Shown here piece after piece: positions 7,782-12,619 of a stretch of 12,619 nucleotides of DNA (position 1 is its first letter; each line of letters starts with the position of its first letter). The position numbers were made by a program, and so were the translations under genes. Source of the DNA: Actinomycetota bacterium. Its GTDB lineage: Bacteria; Actinomycetota; Humimicrobiia; Hakubellales; JAMDDV01. The DNA lies in assembly GCA_023488455.1 (NCBI GenBank), contig JAMDDV010000005.1:1-12619 (forward strand). The letters run 5' to 3'. The notes under the pieces were generated by a model. That model did not search any database. It worked only from the letters and a program-made list of their open reading frames with translations, and was not told where the DNA came from.

Positions 7782-8465
7782 ATGAAATTTTTATACTGGT
7801 TTTATTCCGGGCTCTGCCATCAAAATCTGGCCAGGACTTTAATGGCAGGGAATGCTTATTATGTTGTCTGTGCTCGCAATACCGGCATTTATGCGGGCGT
7901 AGTTTTTGGTGCCATCATAACAGGGCTGTTGTACATGTCTCGCAGACGGGCACCAACAATTTTCCCTGGTCTATTTACTCTGATAATTCTAGTTTTGACA
8001 TCGGTGCCCATGTTGCTGGATGCCGGGCTTTCTTTGATAAATGTCTGGCCGTCAAGTAATGAAATCAGGTTGATGACCGGGCTTTATTTTGGCTTTGCAA
8101 TTTCAGCCTTCCTTTCGCTGGTATTCTTTGAGATATTGACCAGGTTTTCTCGCCTTTCAGGTCTTCAGAAGGTAAGGCTCTTTGATGAATTGTGGACGCT
8201 GGCGATATATATTTTAATGCCAATTTTACTTTGGGCGGCGGTATTATTCTTGAGCCGTATCTTCTTTTATGTTGTCGCAGTTTCGGTATTCCTTTCAATA
8301 TGGTTCGGTAACCTGATTGTCATCATGGCGTTAATCAGGAAAAAGACACGTGAAAATGCCGTGTTTGCTATGGGAATCGCCGTATTTTCTGCTGCCGCTG
8401 AAATGGCAATCATGGCATCAATGCAGATGCTTATGTCTTTATATTTAAAGTTTTCACCCCTTTAG
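7782..8465 (+). CDS. DUF2085 family membrane protein
   Basis: This 227-residue polytopic membrane protein carries the DUF2085 signature near its N-terminus: CHQ at 12-14 and a CARxTGIY block at 30-37. The family usually has CARCTGIY; here the second cysteine is Asn33, so the presumed cysteine pair is incomplete. About six hydrophobic segments follow, with basic loops after them (MSRRRAP near 52-58, RKKTREN near 186-192). The function of the family is not established; cysteine and histidine residues at the membrane face suggest metal or redox chemistry. No ribosome site is visible before the ATG at 7782, and the gene begins 31 bases after the terminator. Start choice is supported only by the position of the CHQ motif. 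Confidence 0.82.
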   Translation: MKFLYWFYSGLCHQNLARTLMAGNAYYVVCARNTGIYAGVVFGAIITGLLYMSRRRAPTIFPGLFTLIILVLTSVPMLLDAGLSLINVWPSSNEIRLMTGLYFGFAISAFLSLVFFEILTRFSRLSGLQKVRLFDELWTLAIYILMPILLWAAVLFLSRIFFYVVAVSVFLSIWFGNLIVIMALIRKKTRENAVFAMGIAVFSAAAEMAIMASMQMLMSLYLKFSPL

Positions 8466-8469
8466 GTCT

Positions 8470-8497
8470 TTCACTATTTGCTAATTTGTTCTAAAAT
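8470..8497 (+). promoter_or_regulatory. Possible promoter of the small ribbon-helix-helix gene
   Basis: TTCACT (8470-8475) and TAAAAT (8492-8497) are 16 bases apart and resemble -35 and -10 boxes (four and five matches to consensus). They lie just after the DUF2085 stop and 32 bases before the next start codon. Confidence 0.35.
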
Positions 8498-8529
8498 ACT
8501 GATACTCATTTGCCTAAAAGGAGAAAGAT

Positions 8530-8772
8530 ATGGATCTGGAAGATAAAGCAAACTACTTCAGGGTCCCGATAACCATGCCCGCTGATATGGTTGAATTTTT
8601 GGAAAAGCTCGGCATGCGTTCTAAAAGGACTGGTGGCAAGAAGATACCGAATACAATGATCGTAAGAAGTGCTGTGCGCGTTCTTGAGAAGCTGGATTTA
8701 AATATAGATGGCGTTCAGACGGAGGAGGAGCTGGACGAACGCATCTTGGATGCATGCCGCAGACGTAAATAG
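8530..8772 (+). CDS. Small protein, probably ribbon-helix-helix DNA-binding type
   Basis: This 80-residue protein is charged and soluble. The pattern is a short strand (FRVPITM, 10-16), a helix (ADMVEFLEKLGMRS, 18-31), a basic turn (KRTGGKKIPN, 32-41), a second helix (TMIVRSAVRVLEKL, 42-55), then an acidic helix ending in RRRK. This matches the ribbon-helix-helix layout of CopG/Arc-like DNA-binding proteins, where the strand pairs in a dimer and enters the major groove. The family call is by pattern only. The start is firm: AAAAGGAG (8516-8523) lies six bases before the ATG. No toxin gene sits beside it, so an antitoxin role is not supported. It could be a free-standing regulator of unknown target. 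Confidence 0.6.
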   Translation: MDLEDKANYFRVPITMPADMVEFLEKLGMRSKRTGGKKIPNTMIVRSAVRVLEKLDLNIDGVQTEEELDERILDACRRRK

Positions 8773-8832
8773 TTCAAAACGGCTCGACTTTGCTGATTTA
8801 AGCCTGATTAAAATAAGGCGACATCTTTACAA

Positions 8833-9828
8833 CTACTTCTTAATCGTGGTGAGGTCCTGGATATCACCGGTATCGATGCTGTTTGCCACCGGTACAAGCA
8901 GGTATCTGTAGTATAGATCTTTTTGTGGCTTTAAGAAATAAGCGATTATAAGCGAGTTATTACCTTCATAAGTCGCCTTTTCAGCGTAAAATGGCAGAAG
9001 ATTTCTGGTGCTTTCGGATATAACTATTTCATCCTTATTTGAATTTGCGATCTCATCGATATTTTTCTCGAGGATGATCGGTATCATATCTGAATTCAGT
9101 CTAGCCGTGGTAAGGCTAGACTTGAGCTTTGCCATTAGTTCCTGCTGGCTGATTGAACCATCTGAGCTGATCTGCTGATAAAACTTCTCAGCCATTTCAG
9201 CAATGTCTTTGGCTTCCTTCAGTTTTGCTGTGTCGTAAAAATTTTCTACGTTCACAAATATCGGAAAATCGATCGTTTCTGCTGCCATGAGCTCACCAGC
9301 GGTTTCTCCCATGGGAGCGGCTGCTCCCATCGTATCCTGCGTCGGTGCTGATTTTGTAGCTTCTTCAGCAACAGCTGACTCTGCTGCAGCGGGGGCTGAG
9401 GCTGTCATCAATGTTGGTGCAGTTGAGATAAAAAGGAACCTGAACACAACTGTTGCAGTCAGTATCAGAATTGCAAGGCCAGCCGCGGATGCAAGCGTTA
9501 CAGCAAGGTGTCTCTGCCAGGCTGGCTTTGAAGTTTGCCTGTTAGTTCGAATTGCTGAAGGGATCATCGACATTATGCTGATTTTTTCCTCATCATTCAA
9601 TGTGCATTCTTCAAGGCTTGATACCCTGTCTTTTAAATTAGCCAGCGTTTCATATCTCTTTCTGCATTTTACGCACGATTTGAGGTGTTCGACTATTTCA
9701 TCAGCTTGTCTGCCCAAGATCTCAGCATCAATTAACGAAGAAATCTCATTGTTATAATGTTTTTCGCCTGTGTTAGCGTTCATCTTATAGATCATCCCTT
9801 TTGACAAAAAAATCATGCTTTTGTTCAC
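8833..9828 (-). CDS. Membrane-anchored zinc anti-sigma factor
   Basis: Translated with the ECF sigma gene before it, this protein probably holds that sigma factor inactive at the membrane. The N-terminal cytoplasmic part carries the ZAS zinc motif HLKSCVKC (H48, C52, C55; Hx3Cx2C), with H24 as a possible further ligand. One membrane segment lies at about 107-136. It is followed by an Ala/Pro/Met-rich linker (about 137-183) and a 148-residue outer domain that I do not recognise. The longest start is a GTG at 9828 that overlaps the sigma stop by four bases, but its AAGGGG site is only two bases away. ATG at 9816 or 9783 (residues 5 and 16) are plausible alternatives and keep the zinc domain. 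Gene position suggests the role of mycobacterial RsmA; the zinc motif recalls RsrA. Confidence 0.85.
   Translation of the reverse strand: MNKSMIFLSKGMIYKMNANTGEKHYNNEISSLIDAEILGRQADEIVEHLKSCVKCRKRYETLANLKDRVSSLEECTLNDEEKISIMSMIPSAIRTNRQTSKPAWQRHLAVTLASAAGLAILILTATVVFRFLFISTAPTLMTASAPAAAESAVAEEATKSAPTQDTMGAAAPMGETAGELMAAETIDFPIFVNVENFYDTAKLKEAKDIAEMAEKFYQQISSDGSISQQELMAKLKSSLTTARLNSDMIPIILEKNIDEIANSNKDEIVISESTRNLLPFYAEKATYEGNNSLIIAYFLKPQKDLYYRYLLVPVANSIDTGDIQDLTTIKK
9098..9122. repeat. Nine-base perfect inverted repeat inside the anti-sigma gene
   Basis: AGTCTAGCC (9098-9106) and GGCTAGACT (9114-9122) are perfect complements around a 7-base loop, within the part encoding the outer domain. Each arm holds a CTAG, a tetranucleotide usually rare in bacteria. 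No T-run follows on either strand. Confidence 0.55.
9306..9330. repeat. Overlapping palindromes in the Ala-rich linker of the anti-sigma gene
   Basis: CTCCCATGGGAG (9306-9317) is a 12-base perfect palindrome. It overlaps ATGGGAGC-GGCT-GCTCCCAT (9311-9330), an 8-base stem with a 4-base loop. Both come from two near copies of the codons for Ala-Pro-Met-Gly, so they may simply reflect low-complexity coding. Confidence 0.5.
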
Positions 9829-10394
9829 TTCCCCTTAAGTGTTCGCAGCATCTGTTCCCTTGCTCTGTTAATACGCGACTTTACGGTGCCAATGGGTATG
9901 TTCACCATCCTTGAGATCTCTTCGTATTTAAATCCTGAAATGTCACAAAGTATCAACACCTCTTTTAATTTCACCGGTAATTTTACTATTGCATCTATTA
10001 AAGATTGACCATCGATTTTATTGATCACCGCTTCCTCAAGGTCGTAGTCTGAGGAAAAGTCAAATATTTCGCTATCGTCGTCATCATTCGAGATTTCAAT
10101 GAAAATTTTTCTCGCTTTTATTTTGTCCCTTGCAAGGTTGGCTGCTATGCTGAAGAGCCAGGTTGAGAACTTGGATTCACCCCTGAACTGTACAGCGCCT
10201 CTTATCATCCTTAAAAACGTTTCCTGGGTCACATCAAAGGCGTCATCCCTATTATCCAGGAATCTCATTGAAAAGTTGAAGATTTTGCCCTGATAACGTA
10301 TGATCAGTGCAGTTGCGGCATGATTGTCTCCCCTGGCAACCTTTGATATCAGTGCTTCATCACATGTTGAGTTAAGATTTCGTTCAGATTTCAT
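9825..10394 (-). CDS. ECF-type RNA polymerase sigma factor
   Basis: This 189-residue protein is an extracytoplasmic-function (group IV) sigma factor. Region 2 spans about 27-95, with DAFDVTQETFLRM (51-63) and FRGESKFSTWLFSIAANLARD (70-90) for core binding and -10 recognition. An acidic linker (DDDDSEIFDFSSDYDLEE, 104-121) separates it from region 4 (about 131-185), with LPVKLKEVLIL and the helix-turn-helix YEEISRMVNIPIGTVKSRINRAR for the -35 element. The anti-sigma gene follows with a four-base overlap, the usual arrangement for a regulated pair. It is divergent from trxB across 85 bases. Gene neighbourhood suggests a SigM-like factor, but sequence alone does not fix the subgroup. No clear ribosome site precedes the ATG. 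Confidence 0.95.
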   Translation of the reverse strand: MKSERNLNSTCDEALISKVARGDNHAATALIIRYQGKIFNFSMRFLDNRDDAFDVTQETFLRMIRGAVQFRGESKFSTWLFSIAANLARDKIKARKIFIEISNDDDDSEIFDFSSDYDLEEAVINKIDGQSLIDAIVKLPVKLKEVLILCDISGFKYEEISRMVNIPIGTVKSRINRAREQMLRTLKGK

Positions 10395-10479
10395 TTGATA
10401 GTAGATTTTACGACTTCTTGAAGGTTTTAAAATAGTATTTTTTAAAATAAAATAACTCAGGACATAAGAAGGATTTGAG
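10395..10479. promoter_or_regulatory. AT-rich divergent promoter region between the sigma gene and trxB
   Basis: These 85 bases must hold promoters for both directions. TTTTAAAAT occurs twice as a direct repeat (10425-10433 and 10440-10448). TTGAAG (10418-10423) could be a -35 box for trxB with TAAAAT at 10443-10448, but the 19-base gap is long. The trxB ribosome site AAGAAGGA (10466-10473) is six bases before its ATG. I could not find a convincing ECF-type promoter by eye. Confidence 0.4.
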
Positions 10480-11397
10480 ATGAAATATGAAATTGCTATA
10501 GTTGGTGGAGGGCCAGCAGGTCTTTCCGCTGCGATTTATGCCTCACGTGCACTTGTGAAGGTGGCGCTGCTGGAGAAGGGTTTATGCGGTGGACAGGCTG
10601 CGACTACGGATCTGATCGAGAACTACCCGGGGTTTCCTGATGGCATTTCAGGTATGAAGCTGATGGAGATGTTCTCAAAGCAAGCAGAGCGTTTTGAGAC
10701 CGAGATTTTTACCTTTTCAGAAGTTAAGTCGATAGAAAGATCAGGAAGCGGCTTTGCTCTTGATCTGGGAGATGGGAAGCTGATGTCTTCTGCGATCATA
10801 TATTGCGCTGGTCAGAGCCCATCGAAGCTTGGGATAAGGGGGGAAGAAGAATTTTATGGCAGAGGCGTTTCTTACTGCGCTACCTGCGATGGTGCTCTGT
10901 ATAGAGGGAAGGAAGTAGTAGTGGTGGGCGGCGGGGATTCGGCAATAGAGGAAGCCATTTTTTTGACTCGTTATGCGAGCTGCGTTACAGTTATCCACCG
11001 AAGGGATGAGCTCAGGGCTGCTAAAATTATTCAGAAGAGAGCCTTTGAAAATCCGAAGATCAGGTTTGAATTAAACGCAGTCCTCGATGAGATCTCGGGA
11101 GGGCAGTTTGTTGAGTCGGTACGGGTAAGAAAGTTGAAGGATGACAGCCTGAAGGAGATAAATGCACAGGGAGTATTTATCTATGTAGGATATAAACCAA
11201 ACTCTAGTTTGTTGGCTGATCTTGTTGAGTTGGATGAACGGGGTTATGTTATTACAGACTCGGATTGCTATACTTCACAGTTAGGTATATTAGCTGCTGG
11301 AGACGTCAGAAGGTCTGGCTTGAAGCAGGTAGCGACTTCTGTCTCAGATGGTGCTATAGCTGCGATGTCGGCGATCAGATATCTTGAATCGCTTTAG
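10480..11397 (+). CDS. trxB: Thioredoxin reductase
   Basis: TrxB is the cytoplasmic FAD enzyme that passes electrons from NADPH to thioredoxin. All expected parts are present in 305 residues, the normal length: FAD motif GGGPAGLSAA (9-18), GGQ at 37-39 and ENYPGFP (47-53), the redox-active CATC (C133, C136) followed by D137, and the NADP motif GGGDSAIEEA (150-159) with HRRDELRA (173-180), whose arginines fit the NADPH phosphate. The C-terminal AAGDVRRSGLKQVATSVSDG closes the FAD site. It heads a plus-strand pair with the cwlM-like gene, nine bases apart, and is divergent from the ECF sigma pair. That placement suggests control by thiol or envelope stress. No thioredoxin gene follows, although one commonly does in the corresponding actinobacterial cluster. 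Confidence 0.97.
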   Translation: MKYEIAIVGGGPAGLSAAIYASRALVKVALLEKGLCGGQAATTDLIENYPGFPDGISGMKLMEMFSKQAERFETEIFTFSEVKSIERSGSGFALDLGDGKLMSSAIIYCAGQSPSKLGIRGEEEFYGRGVSYCATCDGALYRGKEVVVVGGGDSAIEEAIFLTRYASCVTVIHRRDELRAAKIIQKRAFENPKIRFELNAVLDEISGGQFVESVRVRKLKDDSLKEINAQGVFIYVGYKPNSSLLADLVELDERGYVITDSDCYTSQLGILAAGDVRRSGLKQVATSVSDGAIAAMSAIRYLESL

Positions 11398-11400
11398 GAG
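11396..11400 (+). promoter_or_regulatory. Ribosome binding site that decides the cwlM-like start
   Basis: AGGAG overlaps the trxB stop codon. It is six bases before the ATG at 11407 but only two before the out-of-frame ATG at 11403, which fixes the start at 11407 and suggests coupled translation. Confidence 0.75.
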
Positions 11401-11406
11401 ACATGC

Positions 11407-12489
11407 ATGAAGTTAAATGAAGTTCTCTTCGTGAATGCTACTGGGAAAGAAGTTGTCGATCTACAGACGAGGTTGGCGGCGCTTGGTTTCGACTTGAAGG
11501 GTGATGAACCTGGAAGGTTTGGTAAGCATACCAGAGAAGCAGTAAAGGAGTTTCAACACGTACGCGGCCTGACTGTTACAGGATCTGTGGACTCTGACAC
11601 GTGGGAGGAGCTGGTGGACGCTGGTTTTCAGCTCGGGGACAGGTCTTTGTACCTGAAAAACCCCTATTTCAGGGGAGATGATGTTCGTGAGCTGCAGATG
11701 AGCCTTCGCTCCCTCGGTTTTTATGATGGTGAGGAGACGAGCATCTATGATGAGAAGACCGATCAGGCAGTCAGAGAATTTCAGCGGAATATGCAGATAT
11801 CCGATGACGGTATAGTGGGTAGCCAGACCGTATCCCAGATTAATGATTTGAAAAAAGCAATTGAATTTGGGAAGTCCATGCCATATTCGGACAGGCGATA
11901 CATTGAACATGGCGATGGGAAGAGCACCTGGAACAGAATGCTGTGCATAGCGGCATCGATGCGTCTGGATATCGACGATGGTGGGGTCGGCGTGCTCGGA
12001 CTCACCGAGGCAGAGGTCAACGGGCGGCTTTCCGTTCTCTGCAAGAAAGAGCTTGCTCTTTTAAACATAGATTCCATGCTCGTTGGAGTAGAGGGGAAAG
12101 TGGATGAACTTTCGCTGGCGAATATGGTCAATGAATCCAACGTTGATACACTGGTATATTTAAAGCTCGGAAATTCAAGTGATATCAACCTCGAGGGCTG
12201 TACCTGTTATTTTTTCAAAGGTAGGAATTCGTTTTCGCAGAACGGAAAGCTGCTTGCGGAAATTGTGAAGGATGAGATCGTTAAAAAATGTGGGCAGAGC
12301 GAGATTGAGATTAGCGGAGCAAATCATAATATTTTGCGATACACGAAGATGACCGCAGTTGAAGTCATACCTGCTTTTCTGTCAAACCCAGCGGAGGAAA
12401 AGAAGCTTAACAGCGAGACCTTCCTGATAAAGGTTGCACGTTCCATTGCATCTGGCGTCGCCAACTTTTATGAAAAGGTAAGCCTGTAA
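11407..12489 (+). CDS. CwlM-like protein: two peptidoglycan-binding domains and a degenerate amidase domain
   Basis: Two PG_binding_1 repeats come first: about 12-72 (GKEVVDLQTRLAALGF, FGKHTREAVKEFQ) and about 89-147 (RGDDVRELQMSLRSLGF, DEKTDQAVREFQ). Residues about 175-356 follow the N-acetylmuramoyl-L-alanine amidase (Amidase_3) fold, best seen in LRYTKMTAVEVIPAFLSNP (310-328). The catalytic site is lost. No histidine occurs from 169 to 306, K253 replaces the HAN histidine, and I321 replaces the catalytic glutamate; only E201 of the zinc ligands seems kept. There is no signal peptide. In mycobacteria the homologue CwlM, encoded after trxB-trxC, is a cytoplasmic, PknB-phosphorylated activator of MurA. 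This gene sits directly after trxB, so a similar regulatory role in wall precursor synthesis is inferred. Enzymatic activity is unlikely. Confidence 0.88.
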   Translation: MKLNEVLFVNATGKEVVDLQTRLAALGFDLKGDEPGRFGKHTREAVKEFQHVRGLTVTGSVDSDTWEELVDAGFQLGDRSLYLKNPYFRGDDVRELQMSLRSLGFYDGEETSIYDEKTDQAVREFQRNMQISDDGIVGSQTVSQINDLKKAIEFGKSMPYSDRRYIEHGDGKSTWNRMLCIAASMRLDIDDGGVGVLGLTEAEVNGRLSVLCKKELALLNIDSMLVGVEGKVDELSLANMVNESNVDTLVYLKLGNSSDINLEGCTCYFFKGRNSFSQNGKLLAEIVKDEIVKKCGQSEIEISGANHNILRYTKMTAVEVIPAFLSNPAEEKKLNSETFLIKVARSIASGVANFYEKVSL

Positions 12490-12601
12490 GTCCAGCAATT
12501 CCGCATCTTCTTTTCTAACGCATCAAAATCAAGCTTAAATATAGCCTAAAATACCCTTTTTTCTAAGAAAGCAAATTCGCATTCGAGAAATTATTGCATT
12601 T

Positions 12602-12617
12602 TATCATAAATATGATA
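12602..12617. repeat. Short AT-rich palindrome at the window end
   Basis: TATCATA-AA-TATGATA has 7-base complementary arms. It lies in the 130 bases after the cwlM-like gene, where I see no other gene or terminator. It may be an operator for a gene beyond the edge or mere chance in AT-rich DNA. Confidence 0.25.
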
Positions 12618-12619
12618 TA

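Noticed and set aside
8773..8832. Bidirectional terminator between the small ribbon-helix-helix gene and the anti-sigma gene
   Set aside because: Only a four-base GCCT/AGGC stem with a long loop is present and there is no T-run.
9287..9757. Plus-strand 156-codon open frame opposite the anti-sigma gene
   Set aside because: It is Ala/Val/Ser-rich low-complexity text mirrored from the Ala-rich linker, and the minus-strand protein has a recognised zinc motif and membrane segment.
11461..12188. Two minus-strand open frames opposite the cwlM-like gene
   Set aside because: They show no recognisable domain and overlap a gene with clear family motifs and a good ribosome site.
12480..12545. Minus-strand reading of the tail (ending LDFDALEKKMRNCWTYRL) as the end of a neighbouring gene such as parB
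   Set aside because: The frame is closed by a stop after about 22 codons and shows no family motif, so nothing supports a gene end here.

Overview
The window looks like chromosomal DNA from a bacterium of moderate, slightly AT-leaning composition, probably a deep-branching actinobacterium. That placement is an inference. It rests on the group ECF sigma factor / zinc anti-sigma / thioredoxin reductase / peptidoglycan-amidase homologue at 8833-12489, which recalls the sigM-rsmA-trxB-trxC-cwlM block near the mycobacterial origin. An HNH protein of the type common in Actinobacteria, Cyanobacteria and Chloroflexi also fits, and TTG starts are used freely.

Left part (1-5040): the end of purA, then purB and purH, overlap by 4 and 8 bases as one purine-biosynthesis operon. 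Together they cover IMP formation from AICAR and the branch from IMP to AMP. A separate biotin transporter subunit gene (bioY) follows. It converges on, and overlaps by 41 bases, a minus-strand HNH nuclease gene.

Middle part (5041-7751): a visibly more A/T-rich stretch with many ATA and AGA/AGG codons. It opens with an open frame that has no start and looks like the 3' remnant of a gene. Next is a 3-hydroxyisobutyrate-dehydrogenase-family gene split by a one-base frameshift at about 5513-5515. Then comes an unusual three-part protein (PPC/DUF296 domain, EutQ-like segment, cupin with complete metal ligands), a small DUF4190-like membrane protein, and a clear intrinsic terminator at 7718-7751. 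The broken genes and the change in base use suggest an acquired or rearranged segment.

Right part (7782-12489): a DUF2085 membrane protein and a small ribbon-helix-helix-like protein on the plus strand, then the conserved actinobacterial-style block. The ECF sigma and its membrane-bound zinc (Hx3Cx2C) anti-sigma lie on the minus strand, divergent from trxB and a cwlM-like gene across 85 AT-rich bases. The CwlM-like protein has two peptidoglycan-binding domains and an amidase fold that has lost both zinc histidines and the catalytic glutamate, and it has no signal peptide. It is therefore more likely a cytoplasmic regulator or sensor than a hydrolase. The thioredoxin gene that usually sits between trxB and cwlM is absent.

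No tRNA, rRNA, CRISPR array or insertion sequence was recognised, and no gene-free stretch exceeds 300 bases.
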